The notes under the pieces were generated by a model. It was given only the letters and a program-made list of their open reading frames with translations, had not been told where the DNA came from and searched no databases. Of a stretch of 64,000 nt of DNA, positions 1 through 7,310 are shown one piece after another. Made by a program: the position numbers and the translations under genes. Within the stretch, counting starts at the first letter, position 1. Each line of letters starts with the position of its first letter. The DNA is taken from NCBI RefSeq assembly GCF_021216675.1, contig NZ_CP086120.1, forward strand, positions 4,276,501 to 4,340,500. The letters run 5' to 3'. The DNA is from Streptomyces gobiensis. Lineage in GTDB: Bacteria > Actinomycetota > Actinomycetes > Streptomycetales > Streptomycetaceae.

Positions 1-1
1 C

Positions 2-661
2 GACCGGGCGGGGGCCCTGCGCCATCTCACGGATGAGGGGCTGCTCACCCAGTACGCCTCGGCGGAGGCCGCGCTGGAGCGGTGGCGGGTGGTGATGGAA
101 GAACAGTTCGCCCGCTTCCTCGCGGGGGAGCTGGGCTTTATGGAACATCGCAGGGAGCGCGCGCGAGGCTTTCTCGGTAAGACGATGTCGGACGCGGAGG
201 CCGACGCGTGGTTTGGGCGGTATATCGCGCACTACGAGGCGGCGTGGACGCTCTTCCCCGATGTGGTCCCCGCCCTGGACGCGCTCGCTGACGGCTACCG
301 CCATGGGGTGCTGTCCAACTCCTCGGCCGTGAACCAGGAGCGCAAGCTGCGCGCCCTTGGCATCCGGGACCGCTTTGAGGTGCTGGTCTGCGCCGATGAG
401 ATCCGGTGCGCCAAGCCCGCCGCCGAGGCCTTCCAGGCGGCCTGTACAGCGATGGGTCTGGCGCCGGGTGAGGTCGCGTATGTGGGCGATCAGCTCGACA
501 CCGACGCCCAAGGGGCCGAGGCGGCGGGGCTGCTGGGGGTCTGGCTGGACCGTACGTGCACCGGCGGGGGTGAGCGGGCGGGCCGGATCACCGATCTTGC
601 TGAGCTGCCCGCGGTGCTGGCCAAGTCAGCACCGCTTCCGAGTGGCCTTCGTCTCAGATAG
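2..661 (+). CDS. HAD-family hydrolase, 5' end outside window
   Basis: The frame is open from base 2, so the true start lies before the window; the GTG at 89 is internal to the family alignment. Visible HAD features are motif II (VLSNSS), the motif III lysine in the segment CAKPAAEAF, and the acidic motif IV (VGDQLDTD). The nucleophile motif DxDxT would be upstream. Family members are small-molecule phosphatases or dehalogenases with a helical cap; the substrate cannot be told. The gene ends at TAG 659-661, and no terminator was identified before the next small gene. Confidence 0.85.
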   Translation, partial: DRAGALRHLTDEGLLTQYASAEAALERWRVVMEEQFARFLAGELGFMEHRRERARGFLGKTMSDAEADAWFGRYIAHYEAAWTLFPDVVPALDALADGYRHGVLSNSSAVNQERKLRALGIRDRFEVLVCADEIRCAKPAAEAFQAACTAMGLAPGEVAYVGDQLDTDAQGAEAAGLLGVWLDRTCTGGGERAGRITDLAELPAVLAKSAPLPSGLRLR

Positions 662-867
662 TAGGAAGGCCAACTAATTAGCGAGACATCACAGCGATTC
701 GCTCTTACCTTGGTAGCAGCCGAACGTCTCGCTCCATCCAGCGAACGGCGGATGAGGCGCGGTGCTCTGTCGCAGGTGACCCCTGCCGCACCGTGTGCCC
801 CCGCCCCTTGCGGCATGTATGAATCCGCATTTCTTCTCGGGGTTTGTCTGCTGAAGGAGCCTTGACC

Positions 868-996
868 ATGGATGACACCGCCCGCCGTCGCGCCCGCCAT
901 ACCGCCCGTACGAACGATGCCGACCGGAAGAACGCTGCCGCTGCGCTGCAGCGTGCGCTGGACCGTCGCGACAACGGCGGCGCCACCGGTCACTGA
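868..996 (+). CDS. Conserved small Arg/Ala-rich protein, 42 aa
   Basis: ATG 868 is preceded by a good ribosome binding site (AAGGAGC, 853-859). The 42-residue product begins MDDTARRRARHTART and contains the segment AAAALQRALDRRD; it is very basic, with no Cys, signal peptide or membrane segment. I recall similar short proteins at this place beside leuB in other Streptomyces, but I know no function. It is too short for most gene finders. It lies 69 bp upstream of leuB, which seems to have its own promoter. It has no run of Leu, Ile or Val codons, so it is not an obvious attenuation peptide. Confidence 0.6.
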   Translation: MDDTARRRARHTARTNDADRKNAAAALQRALDRRDNGGATGH

Positions 997-1052
997 GCCC
1001 GTTTCCCTCGTCCACATGACGGACGGAGCGTGTCATCTCATGGGACGGGGAG

Positions 1053-1058
1053 TAGTGT
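1053..1058 (+). promoter_or_regulatory. leuB -10 element, leaderless type
   Basis: TAGTGT fits the TANNNT consensus and ends 7 nt before the leuB ATG at 1066. GTGTCA at 1029-1034, 18 bp upstream, matches 4 of 6 bases of TTGACA. Transcription would begin at or next to the ATG, giving a leaderless mRNA. Confidence 0.5.
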
Positions 1059-1065
1059 CCGGCCC

Positions 1066-2109
1066 ATGGCGCGCAGCATCAATCTCGCAGTGATTCCCGG
1101 CGACGGTATCGGCCAGGAGGTCGTGTCCCAGGGCCTGAAGGTCCTCTCCGCGGCACTTCCCCAGGACGTCAAGCTGGAGAGCAAGGAGTACGACCTCGGT
1201 GCCAGGCGCTGGCACGCCACGGGGGAGACTCTTCCGGATGCTGAGCTGGAGCAGCTCAAGGCGCATGACGCCATCCTGCTGGGCGCCATCGGAGACCCGT
1301 CCGTGCCCTCCGGGGTGCTGGAGCGCGGGATGCTGCTGAAGCTGCGCTTCGCCTTCGACCACTACGTCAATCTGCGCCCCTCGAAGCTCTTCCCCAATAC
1401 GGCCACCCCGCTGGCGGGCCGCCCGGAGATCCACTTTGTCGTCGTCCGGGAGGGCACCGAGGGCCCGTACGTTGGCAACGGTGGCAGCCTGCGCACCGGT
1501 ACCCCCGCCGAGGTGGCCACCGAAGTCAGCCTTAACACCGCCTATGGGGTGGAGCGGGTGGTGCGCGACGCGTACGAGCGGGCCAACGCCCGGCCGCGTA
1601 AGAAGCTGACCCTGGTACACAAGAACAACGTCCTCGTCTACGCCGGGCACCTGTGGAAGAACATCTTCGACCGGGTCGGCCAGGAGTACCCCGAGGTCAC
1701 CACCGACTATCTGCATGTCGACGCCGCGACGATCTTCCTGGTGAACGACCCCGCGCGCTTCGATGTGATCGTCACCGACAACCTCTTCGGTGACATCCTC
1801 ACCGACCTCGCCGCCGCCATCACCGGCGGCATCGGCCTCGCCGCCTCCGGCAACATCAACCCGGCCGGGGACTTCCCGTCGATGTTCGAGCCGGTGCACG
1901 GCTCCGCCCCGGACATCGCGGGCACCGGCAAGGCCGACCCCACCGCGACGATCCTCTCCGTCGCGCTGCTGCTGCGGCACCTGGGCTACGACGCCGAGGC
2001 CGCCCGTATCGAGGACGCGGTCACCGCGGACCTCGCCGGGCGGGACGGCGCCGCGCCACGCACCACCGATGAGATCGGTGACGCCCTCGCGGTACGAGTA
2101 GCGAGCTAG
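1066..2109 (+). CDS. leuB: 3-isopropylmalate dehydrogenase
   Basis: Oxidatively decarboxylates (2R,3S)-3-isopropylmalate to 2-oxoisocaproate with NAD+, the third step of leucine synthesis. The product is 347 aa, usual for the actinobacterial type. The N-terminal nucleotide-binding segment AVIPGDGIG and the C-terminal segments DNLFGDILTD (metal-binding Asp) and EPVHGSAPDIAG are intact. I chose ATG 1066 because the protein then starts at MARSINLAVIPGDG; the upstream in-frame start at 1030 adds residues outside the family. A -10 hexamer 7 nt upstream suggests a leaderless transcript. A hairpin terminator overlaps the stop codon, so leuB is probably transcribed alone. Confidence 0.96.
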   Translation: MARSINLAVIPGDGIGQEVVSQGLKVLSAALPQDVKLESKEYDLGARRWHATGETLPDAELEQLKAHDAILLGAIGDPSVPSGVLERGMLLKLRFAFDHYVNLRPSKLFPNTATPLAGRPEIHFVVVREGTEGPYVGNGGSLRTGTPAEVATEVSLNTAYGVERVVRDAYERANARPRKKLTLVHKNNVLVYAGHLWKNIFDRVGQEYPEVTTDYLHVDAATIFLVNDPARFDVIVTDNLFGDILTDLAAAITGGIGLAASGNINPAGDFPSMFEPVHGSAPDIAGTGKADPTATILSVALLLRHLGYDAEAARIEDAVTADLAGRDGAAPRTTDEIGDALAVRVAS

Positions 2110-2129
2110 CCCGGCGCACAGCGCCGGGC
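2109..2129 (+). terminator. Hairpin after leuB
   Basis: GCCCGGCGC and GCGCCGGGC form a perfect 9-bp stem with loop ACA. The hairpin starts on the last base of the leuB stop codon. No U-tract follows, as is usual for Streptomyces terminators. Confidence 0.6.
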
Positions 2130-2207
2130 CGCCCAAGCGCCCGGTGGCTGTGCTACCTGGCGGTTGGGTGCGACCATCTATCCCAGGGCCGCCACCCGTG
2201 TGTTCCG

Positions 2208-2246
2208 CGCGGCACCCCACGAGCGATAATCGGACGTGGGGCCGCG
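2208..2246 (+). promoter_or_regulatory. Hairpin with embedded GATAAT upstream of ilvE
   Basis: CGCGG (2208-2212) and CCCCACG (2215-2221) pair with CGTGGGG (2235-2241) and CCGCG (2242-2246), leaving a two-base bulge. The 13-nt loop carries GATAAT (2224-2229), a possible -10 element. This could be an ilvE promoter or operator, or leader structure if transcription starts upstream. Confidence 0.35.
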
Positions 2247-2316
2247 TCGCGAGGAAAAGCTCGGACGTCCTAGTACGTGAGCGGTCCGCCACACCACATC
2301 AGTGAAGGACGCGCCC

Positions 2317-3420
2317 ATGACGACGCCCCGTATCGACTTCGACCTCAAGCCCTCCGCTCAGCCGCTGGCGGACGCGGAGCGTGAGGCGGTGCTCGCCAAA
2401 CCCGGCTTCGGCCGCCACTTCACGGACCACATGGTCACCATCAAGTGGACCGAGGGACGTGGCTGGCACGACGCGCAGCTTGAGCCGTACGCGCCGCTGC
2501 AGATGGACCCGGCGAATATGACGCTGCACTACGCGCAGTCGATTTTCGAAGGGCTGAAGGCCTACCGTCAGGACGATGGCTCGGTCGCCGTCTTCCGCCC
2601 GGACGCCAACGCCAGGCGCTTCCAGAACTCCGCCCGTCGCCTTGCCATGCCCGAACTGCCCGTCGAGACGTTCATCGAGGCCTGCGATCTGCTCATCCAG
2701 CAGGACAAGGCATGGGTCCCGGGTGTCGGCGAGGAGTCCCTCTATCTGCGCCCCTTCATGTTCGCCAGCGAAGTCGGTCTCGGCGTCAAGCCCGCCAACG
2801 AATACCTCTTCATGGTGATCGCCTCACCCGCCGGCCCCTACTTCCCCGGCGGCATCAAGCCGGTCTCCGTCTGGCTCTCCGAGGAGTACGTCCGTGCCGC
2901 CCCCGGTGGCACCGGCGAGGCCAAGTGCGCGGGCAACTACGCCGCCTCCCTGGTCGCCCAGGCCGAGGCTGCCGCGCACGGCTGCGATCAGGTGGTCTGG
3001 CTGGACGCGATCGAGCGCCGCTGGATCGAGGAAATGGGCGGCATGAACCTGTACTTCGTGCAGGGCAGCGGTGCGGATGCCAAGGTCATGACCCCGGAGC
3101 TGACCGGCACCCTGCTTCCGGGGATCACCCGTGACTCGCTGCTGAAGATCGCCGCTGATATGGGCTACGCGACCGAGGAGATCCGTATCTCCACCGACGA
3201 CTGGCGTGAGGGCAACGCCAGCGGGGCCATCACCGAGGTCTTCGCCTGCGGTACCGCGGCCGTTATCACCCCGGTCGGCTCGGTGAAGTCGGCCCGCGGC
3301 GAGTGGACGGTCGGCGACGGTCAGCCCGGCGAGATCACCATGAAACTCCGCGAGGCACTGCTCGCCATCCAGAACGGCCGCGCGGCGGACCCGCACGGCT
3401 GGATGCACAGACTCGGCTGA
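2317..3420 (+). CDS. ilvE: Branched-chain amino acid aminotransferase
   Basis: PLP-dependent class IV aminotransferase that interconverts Leu, Ile and Val with their 2-oxo acids using glutamate/2-oxoglutarate. The product from ATG 2317 is 367 aa, with GAAGGACG as ribosome binding site; GTG 2302 in the same frame lacks one. The Schiff-base lysine is about residue 203 in the segment GEAKCAGNYA, and the family signature around EEMGGMNLYFV and the phosphate-binding segment near GNASGAITEVF are present. It lies about 200 bp after leuB and is followed by a strong hairpin, so it is probably monocistronic. Confidence 0.95.
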   Translation: MTTPRIDFDLKPSAQPLADAEREAVLAKPGFGRHFTDHMVTIKWTEGRGWHDAQLEPYAPLQMDPANMTLHYAQSIFEGLKAYRQDDGSVAVFRPDANARRFQNSARRLAMPELPVETFIEACDLLIQQDKAWVPGVGEESLYLRPFMFASEVGLGVKPANEYLFMVIASPAGPYFPGGIKPVSVWLSEEYVRAAPGGTGEAKCAGNYAASLVAQAEAAAHGCDQVVWLDAIERRWIEEMGGMNLYFVQGSGADAKVMTPELTGTLLPGITRDSLLKIAADMGYATEEIRISTDDWREGNASGAITEVFACGTAAVITPVGSVKSARGEWTVGDGQPGEITMKLREALLAIQNGRAADPHGWMHRLG

Positions 3421-3430
3421 TGTCTTCGAC

Positions 3431-3469
3431 AGTCCGCCACCGCCGCGCGTCACGCGGCGGTGGCGGACT
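3431..3469 (+). terminator. ilvE terminator hairpin
   Basis: A perfect 17-bp stem (3431-3447 with 3453-3469) around loop CGTCA begins 10 nt after the ilvE stop codon. There is no U-tract. Confidence 0.8.
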
Positions 3470-3650
3470 GCGCGCATTCTGGTACGGCCATGCGGACGCC
3501 CGGGCCGCCGCCGCTGCCGGCTTGACCGGCTGCATGAGGGGCCGGAGACCAGCGCGGGCAGCGCTCAGGTACGGCGGTAAGTCCGAATCGTGAGACATGC
3601 CGTGGCCCGCGAGGCTGATGTGCAAGACTGCCTTCGTGCTCTCGTTTGCC

Positions 3651-3692
3651 ATGATTATTGGTGACAGCGCGCCGGTCCGCAGTGACCGCTGA
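3651..3692 (+). other. Possible cimA leader peptide (MIIGDSAPVRSDR)
   Basis: A 13-codon frame lies 225 bp upstream of cimA and begins ATG ATT ATT. ATT is a rare Ile codon in this genome, and cimA makes an isoleucine precursor. GTG 3636 in the same frame would add five residues. No ribosome binding site is visible, so this is only suggestive. A second frame starting at ATG 3697 runs through the terminator downstream. Confidence 0.25.
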
Positions 3693-3744
3693 TCGCATGA
3701 ACCCCTATGCGGTGGCGGACACCATGTCCCAGACCCGCGCGCAG

Positions 3745-3771
3745 ACCTCTCGCACCCGCGAGAGGTTTTTT
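3745..3771 (+). terminator. U-tract terminator/attenuator before cimA
   Basis: ACCTCTCGC (3745-3753) and GCGAGAGGT (3758-3766) form a 9-bp stem with loop ACCC, running into six T (3766-3771). It is the most canonical intrinsic terminator in the window. It sits 105 bp before the cimA start with no recognised gene ending just upstream, so it probably ends a short leader or small RNA. Another possible pairing upstream (GTCCGC near 3675-3680 with GCGGAC near 3716-3721) is consistent with attenuation control. Confidence 0.7.
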
Positions 3772-3876
3772 CGTTTTCCGGCCCATCTACGCCGGAGGCG
3801 GGAGCGCGCGGGATGATGGGGACAAGTGGAGCCATGCCTTCCGGATCCACTCATTTCTCGTAGGAGATAGAGCAGC

Positions 3877-5481
3877 ATGACCACCGATGCCCCCGACGAT
3901 TCGTTCCATGTCTTCGACACCACGCTGCGCGATGGCGCCCAGCGTGAGGGGATCAACCTGACGGTCTCCGACAAGCTGACCATCGCCCGCCACCTGGACG
4001 AGTTCGGCGTGGGATTTATCGAGGGCGGCTGGCCCGGCGCGAACCCACGGGACACGGAGTTCTTCGAGCGGGCCCGGGCGGAGATCGACTTCAAGCACGC
4101 CCAGCTCGTCGCCTTCGGTGCCACCCGCAGGGCGGGGGCGCGCGCCGAGGACGATCCACAGGTGCGGGCGCTCCTCGACTCCGGCGCGCCTGTCGTCACC
4201 CTGGTGGCCAAGTCCCACGACCGGCATGTGGAGCTGGCGCTGCGCACCACGCTGGAGGAGAACCTGGCGATGGTGCGGGACACCGTCGCCTGTCTGCGGG
4301 AGCGGGGCCGTCGGGTCTTCGTCGACTGCGAGCACTTCTTCGACGGTTACCACGCCAACGCCGAGTACGCGAAGCAGGTCGTGCGCACCGCGTATGAGGC
4401 GGGCGCCGATGTGGTCGTGCTGTGTGACACCAATGGCGGGATGCTTCCCGCGCAGGTGCACGCGGTCGTACGGACGGTGCTCGCCGATACCGGTGCCCGG
4501 CTGGGTATCCACGCGCAGGACGACACCGGGTGTGCCATCGCCAACACCCTCGCCGCCGTGGACGCCGGTGCCACGCATGTGCAGTGCACCGCCAATGGCT
4601 ATGGCGAGCGGGTCGGCAACGCCAATCTCTTCCCGGTCGTCGCCGCGCTTCAGCTCAAATACGGCAAGCAGGTCATCCCGGCGGGCTCGCTCCCGGAGAT
4701 GACCCGTATCTCGCATGCCATCGCCGAGGTCGTCAATCTCACCCCGTCCACCCATGAGCCGTACGTCGGGGTCTCGGCCTTCGCGCACAAGGCCGGGCTG
4801 CACGCCTCCGCGATCAAGATCGACCCGGATCTGTATCAGCACATCGACCCCGATCAGGTCGGTAACTCCATGCGGATGCTGGTCTCCGACATGGCGGGCC
4901 GCGCCTCGGTCGAGCTCAAGGGCAAGGAGCTGGGCTATGACCTGACCGGCGACCGGGAGCTGGTCGGCCGGATCGTTGAGAAGGTCAAGGAGCAGGAGCT
5001 CAAGGGGTACACCTATGAGGCCGCCGACGCCTCCTTCGAACTGCTGCTGAGGGATGAGGTGCAGGGCGGCGGCGCACCGCGGTACTACCGGCTGGAGTCC
5101 TGGCGGGCGATCATCGAGGACCGCCCCGACGGCACCCACGCCAATGAGGCGACCGTACGGCTGTGGGCCAAGGGCGAGCGTGTCGTCGCCACCGGCGAGG
5201 GCAATGGCCCAGTCAACGCACTCGACCGGGCGCTGCGTGTCGCGCTGGAGCGGATCTTCCCGGAGCTGGCCCGGCTGTCGCTGGTGGACTACAAGGTACG
5301 GATCCTGCCCGGCACCCACGGCACCGAGTCGACCACCCGGGTGCTGATCTCCACCAGCGACGGCACCACGGAGTGGTCCACGGTCGGGGTGGCGGACAAC
5401 GTCATCGCCGCCTCCTGGCAGGCCCTGGACGACGCCTACACCTATGGGCTGCTGCGGGCTGGGGTGCAGCCCAGCGAGTAG
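3877..5481 (+). CDS. cimA: Citramalate synthase
   Basis: The 534-aa product belongs to the LeuA/CimA branch of the HMGL-like family. Citramalate synthase condenses pyruvate with acetyl-CoA to make (R)-citramalate, a threonine-independent route to 2-oxobutyrate and isoleucine. Residues 9-290 form the TIM-barrel catalytic domain, with DTTLRDGAQREG at the start and IHAQDDTGCAIANTLAA further on. Residues about 380-530 form the LeuA-type regulatory domain. ATG 3877 has a ribosome binding site (TAGGAGATAG). LeuA proper is usually encoded elsewhere in Streptomyces; the sequence alone cannot exclude 2-isopropylmalate synthase activity. A U-tract terminator upstream suggests attenuation. Confidence 0.85.
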   Translation: MTTDAPDDSFHVFDTTLRDGAQREGINLTVSDKLTIARHLDEFGVGFIEGGWPGANPRDTEFFERARAEIDFKHAQLVAFGATRRAGARAEDDPQVRALLDSGAPVVTLVAKSHDRHVELALRTTLEENLAMVRDTVACLRERGRRVFVDCEHFFDGYHANAEYAKQVVRTAYEAGADVVVLCDTNGGMLPAQVHAVVRTVLADTGARLGIHAQDDTGCAIANTLAAVDAGATHVQCTANGYGERVGNANLFPVVAALQLKYGKQVIPAGSLPEMTRISHAIAEVVNLTPSTHEPYVGVSAFAHKAGLHASAIKIDPDLYQHIDPDQVGNSMRMLVSDMAGRASVELKGKELGYDLTGDRELVGRIVEKVKEQELKGYTYEAADASFELLLRDEVQGGGAPRYYRLESWRAIIEDRPDGTHANEATVRLWAKGERVVATGEGNGPVNALDRALRVALERIFPELARLSLVDYKVRILPGTHGTESTTRVLISTSDGTTEWSTVGVADNVIAASWQALDDAYTYGLLRAGVQPSE

Positions 5482-5487
5482 GGCGGC

Positions 5488-6132
5488 TCAGCTCGCCATC
5501 AGGGACTCGTTGAAGTAGTCCCTGACATGGGCGAGCACTATGTCCCGGTCCAGACCCGGCAGCCCCACCACCAGATGGGTGCCGAAGCCGTCCAGCAGGG
5601 CGCGGGTGCGAGTGGCGAACCGGTCAGCGTCGACCGCCTTGAACTCGCCCCGCGCCGCGCCCTCCACGAAGAGCGCCACCAGATCGCGGTGCCAGGCCAG
5701 CTCCAGCTCCAGCTGGCGGGAGCGGACTTCGTCGTCGGCGCACTGCGAGCGGTTCCAGACCTCCAGCCAGAGCGCCCAGGCGGGGTCCCGGGGACCGTTG
5801 GGAAGGTAGAGGTCGACCAGTATGTCCAGCCGCTCCCGGGCCGGGACCTGCCGGGCCAGGGCGGCCCGGCGCTCAACGCCCAGCTGCTCCTCGCTCCACT
5901 GCAGTGTCTGGAGCAGCAGCTCATCCTTGGTCTTGAAGTAGTAGAGGAGATGGCCGCTGCTCATCCCGACCTGGCGGCCCAGCCCGGCCATGGTGAGCCG
6001 TTCCAGACCGTACTCGGCGATGGTGGCCATGGCGGCGGCCAGCAGTTGCTCCCGTGGCTGGGCGGGACGGCGGGGTCGGTTCTCCCGCCGGGCATGCCCC
6101 CCGGAACGATCTGGCAATGCGGGCTCCTCCAT
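5488..6132 (-). CDS. TetR-family transcriptional regulator
   Basis: The 214-aa product has a TetR helix-turn-helix at about residues 27-73 (segments TMAGLGRQVGMSSG and LLYYFKTKDELL), after a basic, disordered start. The rest is a ligand-binding helical domain. The start lies only 11 nt after the stop codon of the agmatine deiminase gene, so this is the last gene of the minus-strand unit ureAB-ureC-deiminase-tetR. It is a good candidate for binding the palindromes between ureAB and the permease gene, but that is inference. The 3' end converges with cimA, 6 bp apart. Confidence 0.85.
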   Translation of the reverse strand: MEEPALPDRSGGHARRENRPRRPAQPREQLLAAAMATIAEYGLERLTMAGLGRQVGMSSGHLLYYFKTKDELLLQTLQWSEEQLGVERRAALARQVPARERLDILVDLYLPNGPRDPAWALWLEVWNRSQCADDEVRSRQLELELAWHRDLVALFVEGAARGEFKAVDADRFATRTRALLDGFGTHLVVGLPGLDRDIVLAHVRDYFNESLMAS

Positions 6133-6143
6133 GCGTTACGCCG

Positions 6144-7205
6144 TCAGACCTTCGGCTGCTGCTGGGTGATGCAGTGGATACCGCCACCCGCGGCGAAGAT
6201 CGTACGCGCGTCGACGAGCGTCACCGTGCGGTCGGGGAAGAGTCTGCGGAAGATTCCCGCGTTGTGCTCATCCATCCGGTCCTGGAAGCCGCACAGCACC
6301 ACGCCTCCGTTGCAGAGGTAGTGGTTCACATACGAGTAGTCCACGAGCTCCCCGTCCACCTCGGTGATGGTCGGCGCGGGCAGCTCCACCACCTCCAGCG
6401 GGCGGCCCTTGGCATCGGTGGAGGCCCGCAGCAGCTTCACCGTCTCCCGGCAGATGTCATGGTCCGGGTGGGAGGGATCGGGCTGGCTGTGGGCGACCAC
6501 CAGGCCGGGCCGGACAAAGGCGGCGACGAGATCAACGTGGCCACGGGTGCCGAACTGTCCGTAGTCGGCGGTGAGCCCACAGGGCAGCCAGATCGCCTTC
6601 CGGGTGCCGAGGTGCGCATGGATCTCGGCCTCGATCTGCTCATGTGCCCAGCCGGGGTTACGGCCGGGATCGAGCTGGACGGTCTCGGTGAGCAGGACGG
6701 TGCCCTCGCCGTCGACATGGATGCCGCCGCCCTCGTTGACCAGCAAAGAGGCGTACGTACGGGCGTCGGCCCAGTTTGCCACCTGGGCACCGATCTTGGC
6801 GTCGTGGTCCCAGCGGGCCCAGGGCTGGGCGCCCCAGCCGTTGAAGATCCAGTCCACGGCGGCCAGTTGGCCGCTCCCAGCCCTGGCGGCCTGGGCGGTG
6901 CCCCCACCGGTGACGAAGGTCGGTCCGATGTCGCGCATCCAGGCGTCGTCGACCTGCTGCTCGATGACCTCGATCCCGGAGCCGAGGTGCCGGCGTGCGA
7001 TGGCCGCCTGGTCGGGGGAGGCCACGACGCTTACCGGCTCGAAGCGGCGGACCGCACGGGCGACACGCGCCCAGGCGGTACGGGCCTCGGCCAGCGCCTC
7101 CTCGGTATCGAAGGTGGGGTTGGGGCCGGGCCAGGCCATCCAGGTGCGGTCGTGCGGCGCCCACTCGGGGGGCATTCGGAAGCCGTCGGCGGCAGGGGTC
7201 GACAT
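6144..7205 (-). CDS. aguA: Agmatine deiminase (peptidylarginine deiminase-type)
   Basis: Agmatine deiminase hydrolyses agmatine to N-carbamoylputrescine and ammonia. The 353-aa product has the guanidine-deiminase active-site set: DAWMRDIGP (substrate Asp), NEGGGIHVDGEGT, the catalytic His in TRGHVDLVAAF, and the nucleophilic Cys in AGGGIHCITQQQP near the C-terminus. The symbol is a family assignment; a related guanidine substrate is possible. It sits between ureC, 105 bp upstream, and the tetR gene, 11 nt downstream. The context points to ammonia release from nitrogen compounds. Confidence 0.88.
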   Translation of the reverse strand: MSTPAADGFRMPPEWAPHDRTWMAWPGPNPTFDTEEALAEARTAWARVARAVRRFEPVSVVASPDQAAIARRHLGSGIEVIEQQVDDAWMRDIGPTFVTGGGTAQAARAGSGQLAAVDWIFNGWGAQPWARWDHDAKIGAQVANWADARTYASLLVNEGGGIHVDGEGTVLLTETVQLDPGRNPGWAHEQIEAEIHAHLGTRKAIWLPCGLTADYGQFGTRGHVDLVAAFVRPGLVVAHSQPDPSHPDHDICRETVKLLRASTDAKGRPLEVVELPAPTITEVDGELVDYSYVNHYLCNGGVVLCGFQDRMDEHNAGIFRRLFPDRTVTLVDARTIFAAGGGIHCITQQQPKV

Positions 7206-7310
7206 GGGTGTCGCGTCCTTCGGGGTCAGTAAGCAGGCAGGAAAGCAGGCCGGAAACGGGCCAGAAGCAGGCTGAGTGGGAGAGACGGCGGGATTACAGG
7301 CTGAGTGGGA

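Noticed and set aside
3470..3876. T-box or LEU-type riboswitch before cimA
   Set aside because: The conserved T-box core AGGGTGGTACCGCG is not present; only a terminator and short frames can be supported.
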